64,000 bases of DNA, from positions 1-64,000 of the forward strand of contig LSRX01000661.1 of NCBI GenBank assembly GCA_001939145.1, given 5' to 3'. Of this stretch, positions 53,650 to 64,000 are shown piece after piece (within the stretch, counting starts at the first letter, position 1; each line of letters begins with the position of its first letter). The notes below the pieces were generated by a model. It did not search any database. It saw only the letters and a program-made list of their open reading frames with translations, and was not told the origin of the DNA. Origin of the DNA: Symbiodinium microadriaticum (lineage: Eukaryota > Sar > Dinophyceae > Suessiales > Symbiodiniaceae). The position numbers and the translations under genes are program-made.

Positions 53650-54990
53650 TGCTTCCGGCTTCGTGTTTTCTCGTTGGATCCATGAAGGTAGGGATTGTCG
53701 GATTGCCATGCAGTGGCCTGGCAGGGATCACGAGTAGCATGAAGACACCGGCGAACATGTTGCCCGCAACATCTAGCAAGCATCTGTACCAGAACCTTCC
53801 ATGGCTTTTCACGAAAAGCCTGGCAGTTTCGTGATGCCAGGCAGTCCGAGATGATCGGAAGGGCCATCCAACAGCGTGACTTGGCTGACTCCAAGGCTCT
53901 AGGCTGGTACTGTCAAATCAGAATCTGCTTTGAAATGCAGAGGGACAGAGGCAGTGTGTCAAGCACAGCCGAGGAAAAATGTGACTCTGAAGAATGGTGG
54001 CAGTAGCAGTAAGAGAAAAGACTCGCGTTCAACTTCGCGACGTCGTTAGGGTCCTTGTGTTTCTGATCTCAGCAGATGGGTTCGGGGCACTGTCTCAGAA
54101 CCTGGCTCCCCTAGGGGTGAGTGCAGCACTACTGCCTCAAGTGTCCTACGCAAGCATCAAGCTGTTGTGTGCTGCGGTGCAGATTTTGCAGATTTAAGCC
54201 TTAAGCAGCTTTTCTGCTGCAAGTTTGCTGGAGGCCCCATCGGCCTTCCATAAAGCCTTAAGCGAGGGAGTATCTGTTATCAGTACGCCGTGGCTGCAGC
54301 ACCTTCGGCCTGAAGCCAAGACACCCAACAGTGACTTGGAACGTCATTGTGTCTTGCGAAGGCGCTCAAGCATATGTTATCGGGCATCACGGCAGGTGAT
54401 GCTCGAATTTTGCTCCATCACATATTTATAGGTTCTAGTTGGTGCGATGTACCGAGCACAAACCCGGTGACTTGAGACACATTTTCTGGGTGGAGAGCAA
54501 TGCAACCCGGACGAAGAGCCTTCGCCCAAATCTTGCCATGCCCCTCGAAGGCTGGACAGGACATCTGCATGGTCCGAAGGCTGATGATAGATGATGATCG
54601 TGTACAACATCAGCTACAGTAGCACTCGCAAATAACTGCTTCAGAATGTGTTGACGCAGTGTAGCGTGTGCCATCCGATGTAGAAAGAAGACGCAGCCAG
54701 CTGCAATCTCCAGTCATGCCAGCGCGAATGAGCTTAATCAAGCGGTGGAAAAAGAGGTGCAAGTAGTCGCGCTTTAGGATGATATTGCCACCAAGATCGC
54801 AATGCTGTGGCATCAGAGCAACAGCAATTTGTCTATTGCCGGGATGTGATCGTGTGGAGCAGGCAAGTGAGATCTGTTTCTCGATCTTCTTTGTCTTGGA
54901 TCCAGGGTGTTCAAGATTTCCTGCGCTTGACCCCATGATGCCCTGTCTGGCGCTGCTGATGCTGCATGGAGGCCGTATAGAAATATCAGG
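53650..54990. other. No supported feature
   Basis: Frames on both strands overlap (53637-53894 minus, 54610-55128 minus) without motifs. Nothing repeat-like seen. Confidence 0.4.
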
Positions 54991-57900
54991 ACAAGTTCTG
55001 AGGATTTCTGTCTGGAGGTGTATTCCTGGGGAAGCGGCAACTATGGCCGACTGGGGCTCGGAAGTGGAGCTGCCTGGCCCTGAGAAGCACCGAACGTCAG
55101 GAAATCCTCGTGAGACTGCGAGAAACAAAGCCGGCCGGCTCAGGACGCCGCGCGACCGCAGTTGGTCAGTGGCGTGCTCAACGGTGCGCCAGAGGGATCT
55201 TCAGTTGGACTTTGGCACTTGTCCACCGCCATGCCCAGTCTGCGGCACGATAAGCGAGCATGCTGCCAGGCTACGAAGTGGTGGGCTCTGCCTGCAGCTG
55301 GCGCGGCTTCGTTCATGCATCATTTCAGCGCCGGCGATGCACGTCTCAGCATTCCGCCAGGTACCATTCTGCAGTTGTTACTTCGACTGGAGATGTGGCC
55401 ACATTTGGATCAAAGATCTCCAAATGCCTGGACCTCAGCAGGCCGTTCAAAACCCTCTGCTTTTTCAGGGGCTTCGCAGAAACGCTCGACACAGACCTCT
55501 TTGCGCCTGTGGAGTCAGATGCATCTGTCTCATCGCCATCAGTTATGTACCTTTGACGAATTGACTGTGCACCCATGGGTCTTTTTACGGCAACTGTGTC
55601 AGCCCCGGAGAGCTGAGCCGGGCTCGTTGCTGCAGATGTCAGAGCCATTTCGCTATGGCTTCTACGGAACCCGAGCCGAGGATGGGCTGGAGGAGCGGTT
55701 TTGCAGCGGTTATTTTGAGACTTCCGGTGTGCGGCTGGGCTCGCCAACATATCATTGCTGTGCTCATGGCACGTTTGATTTGGTGTTTGGGTCTCCTGAT
55801 GTCTCCGTCTGCGTCGGGACTTGTGAAGGCGTCCATCCCGAGAGTAGGCTAGGAATGGTCCTCGTGAAGCATAGCCTCGGATCTCGATTTCCTTTGCGGC
55901 TCCGACGTGGGGTCGGTTTGCAAATCTCGCTGGTGTTCCCAAAGCGCAAGCCGGGCAATGTTCAACCGGCCAGAGCTCAGCGGCGGCGTTATTAAGCCTG
56001 GGTATGCCCGTGTGTTGCACTGGCATGTCCTCCAGTGACGTGATCTTCCCTGTGGTGGCACCCTCTTATCCGCGCGGTGTGTGTGACTGACTACCAACAC
56101 GCAACCGGCGCTGCTGCGTAAGCAGTCGGTTTGCTACGAGTGACATGTCTCTTGGTGAAGCGTACATGCATGTCCATCTTCTATTCTTCGCACAGCAGGC
56201 AAGCAGGCAGATAGGCAGTGTCATTCACTGCTGGAGCAAGGAAGAATATATCTCGTGTGCATGCATGCGCATGGAAGGGCCGCTTCAAGGCTCTGTGATC
56301 TATGCATTGTGCGATGTCAAGAAGGCGCTGTGAGAACCCAAACAAACTCGTTCTGCATCACCTAGGCCTTGGCACGGCGGCAAGCGGTAGCGACGTGTCA
56401 GATGGGGCTGCAGCATCCGACCACTCGTTTCTCGCTCAGAGTCGGGGAAATCACTGGTGGCAGTTCCGATGCCATTTCCTGTGGCACACATGGCCTAGCC
56501 AGGTTGCAAGGACTTGACAGCGAGGGGGAAGACGAGATTGCATCTGTGGGACTGAAGGCACGCCCCGTTTGCAAGAGTGGTTTAAGCAGACTTTCAGAGA
56601 GCAAGAGGGCTTTGCAGGCCATGCCTCGTGCACGCAGAGGCGTGTCGTGGGTAGTCCGGGTCTTCACTGCTGTCGTCGTGGCCTGAGCAGGTGACCGACG
56701 CTCGCGGGACCCGCTCCATTCCAAAGGAGATGAGAGGATCAACGGCTGAACCGTGCCAGGGTTCTTATTGCCAGGAATCGGCCGCAGCACCAGCGACTTC
56801 GTCCCACACCTCCTCAGGTCATTTCCGTCCAGGGTTAACGTTGTTCAGGCCCCGTCCTCACACGAGGGACTCGTACTGCCAAGCTCGCCTGGCGTGGTTT
56901 TATCGAGGTGGCAGTGGGCAGCGACATGCTTGGTGCCCATACACTGGCTGTTTCCAGAAACGGCCGATTGTACAGCGGGGTGCCCAGCACGGCAGGCTTC
57001 AGTAGGGTTTAGGGCCACAGCATGAATGTTTTGGGTCAGAGGTTGGGGCTATGGCCCCGCCTGTGGCCTCGGCAGCACTGCCAACGCACCCCTGGCTGGG
57101 TTTCGAAGCGGTCTTGAGACTTGACTTGGTGAATGCCAGGGGCAGACCGTTCAGTCCGCTAGTCACATTGCACAGGTCAGCACGCCGACTTTGGTTACCA
57201 AGTTCCTCGGCACAGGTGCAGGTGGGCTGGACGAAGGGACGTCGTGAAATAGGCGTGCCCGCTGACAGACCCTTGAGGCGAGGGTGGCAGTGGCCGCATG
57301 AGAAAGCAGGAGATGGAACCACTGGGCCAGGGTCCTCTGGAGAGACAGTGCTTTGCGTGTGAGGGCAGTTTGAGACGTAACGGCGGCAAACACAACCACT
57401 GACCCGCTGCCAGAGGCTGGGGGAAGCACTCCCATCTACGGTATCGACAAAGACCGTCGAACAAGCCAGACACCGAGACAACCAGTGTGCATGTTTCACT
57501 TAGTGTGCCCGGAGTTGGACAGAGGAACCGTGCTCTGCTTCTAGGGTTTGACATTCGCTCAGGCATTTGGGGCTGCAATTGCTCAGGCTGGAGCGCACTC
57601 CTACACATCGCTAAACTGTCTAGATGCACGAAGAGTTTTTTTCGTCTGAATGCGGCGGGCATTGCTCTTTGTTGAATCCGCAGGCCAAAAATCGCGAAAG
57701 CTAGTTGTGGCGGAGGTTTCAGTGTCGTCATGAGCACGGAGGGTGAGGCGTGCAGCAACAGTTAGCTTGTATTGATGTATGGTTGTTTAAGATCATTGCC
57801 AGTGTGATGCAGGTGTTCACCTTTGGAGTCAGTGCCAGCGGCCGACTGGGATTTCGAACAAAGTTTCGAGCGCAGCCAGACACCGAGACAGATATCAGCG

Positions 57901-60900
57901 TGCACGTTTGCGAGTGTTTTCATTTTGCGTGGGCGGAGTTGGACAGCGAAAATGAGCTCCGCTTCTAGGGATTCTAGGGTTTGACATTCGCTCAGGCTCC
58001 GCCCGCGTCGTATTGAGACTCTGGCGGAGGGCACGTCGACAGCTAAGCTCCTGCCAAGTCTCCCTGGGCAGAGTCAAGGAGTATGCCTTAGGATCGACAT
58101 TGCGGCTGGTGCAGCCTTCGTCCTCCTCTGCTCCGCTGCGGGGAAGTCGGGATCCAGGGATCCTTAGCAGCGGACATCGCATGCTGGTAGCTCTCATCGG
58201 CAAATGTGAGGCTGCTGTCTTGGGGTGACAACAGCAAGGGGCAGCTTGGAGTGGGACACCTGCAGGAATCGCATGAGCCGCTGGAGCCTGAGATCTGCAG
58301 CGAGATGCAATGAGATGCGGTGGCTGAGTCGAGGGCTTCAGGGGGAAAGGGAGAAAGGGCTGGGCGCGGAGGTTAACACTGAGTCGCGCCTGTCCGGCGG
58401 CATTCGTCATGCAGGCGCACTTTTGGGAGGTCTGTCCCGGAGACTGTGAAGTTGGACTTTCTGGATTGTTGCGCAGGCTGTTGCCGCTGGAGACTCACAT
58501 TCGCTTGCTCTCGATTCCGCTGGGCCAGAACCCCAGAGCTGCATCAGCTCATGCTCCCAGCTCTCAGATTTCGTGGCGACTCGTGGCCGTGAGGGTTCTG
58601 CTTTGTGCAGGAGAGCTTATAGCTGGGGCGGCGAGGGTGGTCCTATGACAGGACAAGGCACAGCTGTCCGTCCGCCGCTTCGAGATGCTGACAGCATTGT
58701 TTTAAAGGGTGCTGTGGATGCAAGGCCAACCGGTTCCAAACTCGACACAAGTGGATGCGGCATTCCAGTCGACATCTTGGACTCAAGACTTGTCTTATTC
58801 ACGCATGTATGCTATTTCGGGGCACAGGTTCCGACTGCGGCAGTTGTCTCACTGGTGGGTGAGGCGAGTGCCACGGCAAATGCTTGCCAACAAACTTTAG
58901 AAAAGCGCTTGACGCTGATGGAAGGCCGTACCCCATTCGAGCACTGGTTGGCATCCGCATCGTGCACGTGGATGCGGGCTGCCTCCATTCCTTGGCATTG
59001 TCGCAGGCGCCAAGATTTTTTTCACGAGTTTCAGTGATCGCGATCCCCACCAGTAGTCCTCGGCAGGACGGGGCTGTGTATGCCTGGGGCGCTCCACTTC
59101 AGGCAAGGTACTTCTAGGCGTTCCTCGTTCTTCCCTTTGCTACGCCTACCACGGAAGGCTGGTACCTCCCAGAACAACAGCACTCTGAAGGGCACACGTT
59201 CGCAGGCCTCGCAGCCCGTTGCGCCGGGGCACTCCGTGCGTCACTGCCAGTCATAGGTGTCTTGGATTCCGCGGCTCGTCGCCCCGAGCCCGAAGCTTCC
59301 GCTGGTGCGTGTGGGAGCCGTGGCAGCTGGAGGCTTGACGCCCAGCGCTGTGTAAGGTAGTGCAGTGAAAGATTTCGCTTCGGCGCACTGCCTAGACGTG
59401 TTCAGGTTGGCATTCGATTGCCACGGCCACACCTGCCAGTCCGTCAGCCTGTCTGTGTTTTCACGTCGGAGCAGTCCGTTATGCGAAAAAGAGAGATAAA
59501 ACACATGTGGCAGGCTGGACGGGCTGCTTCCAGCTGACTGGTCTCAGGACGATGAGTTCCCCTTGAAGAGTTTGGGGGCTATTTTGGATGTGTTCGTTTT
59601 CTTCCGTGGAGGAGAGAGACGAGGACGGCGTCGCCACGAACCAGGCAACAAATGCTCTCGAGCGGCTTCGTGCATGGCAAGTGTGCGGTTTGGCTCCTTC
59701 GTGCAGGCGACATCCCTGGTGGACTTCTGTGACGGCTTTCTTGTCTCGGAGAAAGACTCCACCCCGGAGGACGCCGAGACTGGCATCGAGTGCTTGCACG
59801 GGGTAACTTGCTCCAGTACTGTAGTGCAGGAAGAGGCACGAATACCTGTATGCTGCACTGCAATTCGTGCTCGACTGGTCGCGCAGACGAGTTTCAACGT
59901 CGTGCTTGAGCAGATTTGCTCCAACCTGGACACATTGCAGCTTGCCCCGCCAGGCGATGGCGGATGGCACGGACTCTCCTGTATGGCGTGCATTGTCGGC
60001 GCAGGCGTTGGAGCTTTTGGGGAACATAGCATGATGGAGTGGGGGGACATTCCGAAACAAGTTACATCTCTGCTGTATATACATTGTCCAGGTGGTCCGT
60101 CTTCGCCCCGAGTCCATTGCCATCTTTAGCCCAGAGGCGAAAAGCTGTCGGTCCAAGCCACAGAAACGGAAATAGCACCTGTGCCCAGAGGCTGCAGAGA
60201 GAGAGGAAGAGGACAGCCCGTCTCTGAAGTATTCTGAAGTCTTACCGTGTCCAAACGCGGCTAGCAGGCTAGCATCCATTCATGCAGGATACGGGCAGCG
60301 AGTCGGGCGGATTGCTCGAACTTGTGGAAATGCATCGGTCACGCCAGAGGCACACTGGACTCAGCCATCCTAACACGGCAGCCTGGTCGTCAGCTGCTTA
60401 CAATGCGATCGTTTTCCATGATGTCAAGGAGCGTGGCCCAAAGAAAGCATCCAACGTCACGGACTCAGATGATGATGGTCATGAATCAGGGTTATGATGA
60501 TCCTTCTATCCGGCACGGGATCCAATTCAGCGTTTGTCTTTGTGCTTCGTGTCTCCAGGACTGCCCAAAACAGTGATGCCGACGAAGCGGCTGGGTTGGT
60601 CTCACTCTCAGCAGCGTGCCTTGTTGTTGGGACATGGCGCGGGGAATTGCATGATCCGGGCTTTGCAGGCGCTGAATCCTCTGCCGACGGGGGCTCTGCA
60701 GAAACCCAAGGCTGCATCCTCAAGACATCTGAAAGCAAATGTGACCAATGTGTTCACTATTCTTCCGCAGCACCAGCAACGCCCTGGCTGCCTGAAGGTC
60801 AAGACCGGGGCCTCGAGGCTCGATCACATCCAGCACTAGCTGATTGAAGTGCAGCGTGGTATTGCTAGAGGGGATGCAGCTCGGTGCATTTGCCAGGAAA

Positions 60901-63578
60901 AAGCCAGTTCCAACATTCAGCTCGGATTCTGACTCAGGCCCTTGCCAGAGAAGCAAGTATGATCCCGATGTGTAAAGTTGCTGTCACCGTCAACCAAATG
61001 CCAGGCAACGGTGGTGTTGCGAGAAGAGAATTGCGAAGCAAGATGGCGGTTCGGACCTTAGCATTGAAATCCAGGTTCTCCAGCCGACATTCTGCAACAA
61101 CTCAGCTCAGGCTTCACGGCCTGCTCCACAAGTGTCAGTGCCAAAGCGAACAGTTCCGGATTTCAGCTCCGATGACAGTGCGTCTGAAGAGGATCTTGCA
61201 GAACAGCTTTTTCTGCAAGCGTGTCTGCTTTTCTTCCGGTTCCTTCTTGCCGCCAGGAGCTACTACCCGATGATGTAGTCACAGCTGCGCGGAGTCCTCC
61301 TGCGCGCTCGGATGCAGGGTGCTGAGCTACCTCCCTTCCATATGTCGAAAATTTCTGGCCACTACAAGTATCAGCGGCTTTTACTTGCCAGGCTACGTCT
61401 GCATACGGATCGCCTGCAGCAAGCGCTGCAGCGCGATCGCGTCAGCCTGTCGTGGGCCATCAGGTGCAGCTCTGTCTTAGACTCTGCGCAAATACAAGCT
61501 GATGGTAGCCTGCTGACAGGGGCCCGCTTCATCAACGCTTAGCGGCTTGGAGCTACGAAGCTTTGGTGAAGCAGTCTTAGCAGCGTCCGTGCCTCTGTTC
61601 CCTCCTTTAAGTCCCTTATGAAGATCCAAACTGCACGGTGCAGTGCTACGAGGCTCGTTCGTTATTTTTGTACGAACACGTCCGAGCCTGAGTCCATTCA
61701 AAGTCCTAACTTTCCACAGGTAGACTATACAGTTCTACCTGGAATCGTAACTGATTTCGATCTGCCGGTATAAACTAGTCGAACCAGCGACCACGCTGGG
61801 AAAGCCTTGTTCATGTGTGAGACTGCAGGCTTCGCAACATCGAAGTTATTGATGAGCCTCTTCCTGATGTTTTCTGCAGCGGCATGTGCAGAGTGAGAAG
61901 ACGAATGACCCTTGTCGCGCGCATCTCGAGTCTCGAGGTCTCACCCAGCATGGCAGAGGGAGCAGCAGCTTCGGTTGCGGCAACATGGGTCCAACCCCGA
62001 GGCGCTTCTGCGGCGGCCTGCTCACCCAGCCTCCCACCTGCCCACCCGCCATAAGCCTTAAATCATCTCCTGAGTCTCCTGTCACACAAGCTGGCAGGCT
62101 GCAGAGGAGTCTCTGCGCCCAACGCGTTTGCGAGCGGTGGCCCAGACATGTTCTTAAAACGCACAGAGCAGTGAAGGTAGTCAGGCGAGTCGAACATGCG
62201 ACAGGCACGCGGGCTGCTTTTGCGGCAGGAGGCCGTCATTGGTCTGCTTTCAACATCGCCCATCTGATTGGTCTTGAGCTACAGCTATCGGGAGGTGCGT
62301 GACTTGCGGCACATCGGTGTCTGCTTGGGCATAGAGCGCCTGGCGCGGCTCTGTGATCAGTGCGAGCCCTGGACGTCGACTCTATCCGAGTTTCTGCGTG
62401 CATTGCTCATGGTGCCAGCGGGCTATTTCTCGGTTTCTGCAGGCTGCTGCTGCGCATGGATGCGCCGGGTGCACCGGCCCTTTTTGTGCCGGCTTCTTCC
62501 ATTGGGACGGCGATGTCGGGGCCTGGCACGACGAGAACTTCGTTTCAGCAGCCTTCTGTGTACGAGCTAATCAGGTGGACACTGCTGCAGCAAACCCTGC
62601 GGCCTCCAGATCGCGATGGCCCAGACACAGACCTCTTGTGCGCGCCACCCGGGTCTCGAGCTTACGTCGAAAACCAACACCACCAGCGCCTGGGCGCCAA
62701 AAGTGGGGACCGCTGGAGTCGCCGGACGGAGGCCGCGCAAGCATCATTGGGGCCCGCGATGGCTGCCTGCAGATGGGCACCTGCAAGCCCATGCGTTCGT
62801 GGCTGCCCAAGACGTGGAAACCCTCCTCTTGCAAGTCTCCTAACTCGGTGCCTGAGGTTCTCTGCGCTGGCTGCTGCAATCTGCACACGGAGCAGAGGCC
62901 AGAAGTCCCAGATCGATCGAGGTTTCTGGAAATGGGATACACTTCAAGTCAGGTCGGCTGATGGACCCGCAGAGCTCGCAGGAGGTGGTCGGCCGCAGCC
63001 ACAGTGCTTGGCACGTCTCAGATGTCGGGCAAGTTCGACACATGGCTTTGCTTTCTGACCAGGCTTGGCCAACGAGCATCCGACACCTCTGACACCATGC
63101 CGAAACTTCGACTGCGCCGGAGGGACGGAGGAGGTCGCAGAGTTCAGACAAAGCTTCAGACGCTAGTTCATGCATGACTGTATGGAGTTTTGATACGTTG
63201 TGTCGAGGTGGAGGTGCACCGACTTATGAGTTGGACCTGCAAGAGTATCCGGCAGATGTCGTCTTTGCTTGGCTGCGGTACCTGTACACCCAGGCGAAAT
63301 TGGTTTCTGCTTCCCTTCGGTGGCGTGGCACAAATGCGATTCGTGCCGTGCCCCAGGATGACTTGGAGCTCACTTGGCCCCTTCGGCACAATCGTCGAAA
63401 CAGGGAGGAGGAGGCCCTGAAAGTGTCTACACCTCCGAGTTGTCTCTGTCAATGGGTGCCTTTGTTGCAGGCACCGCCCGAGATGTGGTGGATGCAGCTG
63501 CTGCACCTGGGGCGCCTGGTCGGAGACTGGAAGCTCCAAGTCTACGCGCAGGAGACACTTTGGATAAACTTCTGTTAG
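54990..63578 (+). CDS. RCC1-repeat protein with C-terminal BTB domains (IBtk/RCBTB-like)
   Basis: RCC1 signatures on the + strand: 55018 VYSWGSGNYGRLGLG; ~55363 HSAVVTSTGDVATFG; ~56920 VGSDMLGAHTLAVSRNGRLY; 57813 VFTFGVSASGRLGF; ~58098 IAAGAAFVLLCSAAG; ~58170 SSGHRMLVALIGKCE then LLSWGDNSKGQLGVG; 58474 QAVAAGDSHSLALDSAG joined over intron 58524-58610 to RAYSWGGEGGP; ~58944 IRIVHVDAGCLHSLALSQ joined over intron 59007-59066 to DGAVYAWG. A linker exon at about 61042-61250 includes FSSDDSASEEDLAEQLFL. BTB-like pieces follow: ~62290 DLRHIGVCLGIERLARLCD, then ~63235 LDLQEYPADVVFAWLRYLYT, and the last exon ~63475-63578 with LLHLGRLVGDWKLQVYAQE and stop TAG. RCC1 plus two BTBs resembles IBtk, a substrate adaptor for cullin-3 ligases. 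One reading-frame break lies at ~58209. Whether all pieces form one gene needs transcripts. Confidence 0.72.
57465..57995. repeat. Direct repeat pair flanking an RCC1 exon
   Basis: Copy 1 (about 57465-57572) and copy 2 (about 57873-57993) share, in order: GCCAGACACCGAGACA, GTGCA(T/C)GTTT, GGAGTTGGACAG, GCTTCTAGGG and GGTTTGACATTCGCTCAGG. Spacer lengths differ by up to about 15 bp. The RCC1 exon at 57813-57860 lies between the copies, so the repeats are intronic. Confidence 0.8.
59110..61040. other. Long intronic or unassigned stretch within the RCC1/BTB gene
   Basis: A minus frame 60279-59479 and an opposing + frame 59563-60129 are both long, and neither has a motif. No RCC1 or BTB signature was seen until the linker exon at ~61042. 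Confidence 0.35.
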
Positions 63579-63689
63579 CAACGAAAAGCAAATATGAAAT
63601 GAGGTGTACTGTTTTCCACGGTTGAGGTTCAGACTAGACTAGTGACTAGACTGCATGGACGGAAGTAAAGAGGCAGGGCCTCGACATAG

Positions 63690-64000
63690 CCAGCGAACAT
63701 AGTCTTTGCTAGACTCTCGGGGACATGTCTCCATCGAAAGATGCCGATATATTCTCCTGACAGTTTGTTTGATTCTGAGCCTGTGCCGTGCTATGGCAGA
63801 GACAACGATCACGATATGGAGTTCTGCCAGGTTGTTGCAGAAGGTTTCCCATCGCTCTGCGCGTCTTGGACCGTGTTGCCTGGAGATCGGGTGGCCTTGG
63901 CTGGCCCATCAGGGTGTGGCAAGAGCCTGCAATTGGACATCATTGCCAAGAAGGCCTTGATCGCCTCCGGGCACATCACCTTTGCGCCGGCGGTGCGGCG
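63690..64000 (+). CDS. ABC-type ATPase exon, partial at the window edge
   Basis: The + frame is open from 63690 to the end of the window, with an ATG at 63741. After a variable lead it reads SWTVLPGDRVALAGPSGCGK, with a Walker A of the form GPSGCGKS, and then IIAKKALIASGHITFAP. This is the beta-strand, Walker A and following helix of an ABC transporter nucleotide-binding domain, with the SGHI strand after it. Q-loop, signature motif and Walker B lie beyond the window. The exon starts about 110 nt after the RCC1/BTB stop in the same orientation, so upstream membrane-domain exons would have to be absent or further splicing is involved; it may be a soluble or half transporter. The leucine-glutamine after the Walker A Lys-Ser is unusual. 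Confidence 0.75.

Noticed and set aside
55346..56026. 226-codon minus-strand frame
   Set aside because: It is antisense to the RCC1-like + strand exon (HSAVVTSTGDVATFG) and shows no domain; GC-rich coding sequence often leaves the opposite strand open.
1..64000. tRNA, rRNA or snRNA genes
   Set aside because: I looked for T-loop words such as GGTTCGAAT and for recognisable rRNA text and found none convincing; a covariance-model scan would be needed to exclude them.

Overview
This window looks like nuclear DNA of a dinoflagellate, most likely Symbiodiniaceae or a close relative. (1) Conserved proteins can be read only by joining short exons. Wherever family conservation fixes the junction, the introns begin with GT, GC or GA and end in AG, usually followed by G, which is the dinoflagellate splice habit. 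(2) Every recognisable host gene lies on the + strand, as in dinoflagellate unidirectional gene blocks. (3) Coding density is low, with decayed mobile elements and TTTAGGG-like interstitial repeats. (4) One site resembles a relic of the dinoflagellate spliced leader. I saw no bacterial-style operons, tRNA, rRNA or CRISPR.

Layout. 1-7.5 kb is repeat-rich: a ~97-bp tandem array, a GACCGCGTA minisatellite, a long hairpin, and a decayed minus-strand coding region at ~1.7-3.2 kb. 7563-16249 is a full-length LINE-type retrotransposon with an 11-bp target-site duplication and an A12 tail. It carries a frame-disrupted ORF1 and an intact 1693-codon ORF2 with the domain order endonuclease, RNase H, reverse transcriptase. 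18.4-23.1 kb is a many-exon AzgA-type purine permease. 23-31 kb holds only unassigned exon-like pieces. 31-36 kb is an RCC1-repeat gene. 39.5-41.5 kb is a single-domain voltage-gated cation channel with two EF-hands. 43.5-46.2 kb is a minus-strand island, possibly transposase-derived, among TTTAGGG-like repeats. 47.5-50.1 kb is a BCS1-type AAA ATPase. 50.1-50.7 kb may hold a small gene. 51.6-53.7 kb holds charged RS/RE/KE-rich exons and a cold-shock domain. 54.99-63.58 kb is an RCC1-repeat gene ending in BTB domains. The window ends inside an ABC-type ATPase exon (63.7-64.0 kb).

The host genes look functionally unrelated: purine transport, ion channel, mitochondrial-type AAA chaperone, RCC1/BTB scaffolds, RNA-binding cold-shock protein and ABC transporter. 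They share orientation and splice style only. The most unusual object is the LINE, for its domain order, a repeated 16-17-nt motif shared by both ORFs, and three same-direction frame changes in ORF1. Exon boundaries are stated only where a family match fixes them; many first and intermediate exons could not be found by reading alone.
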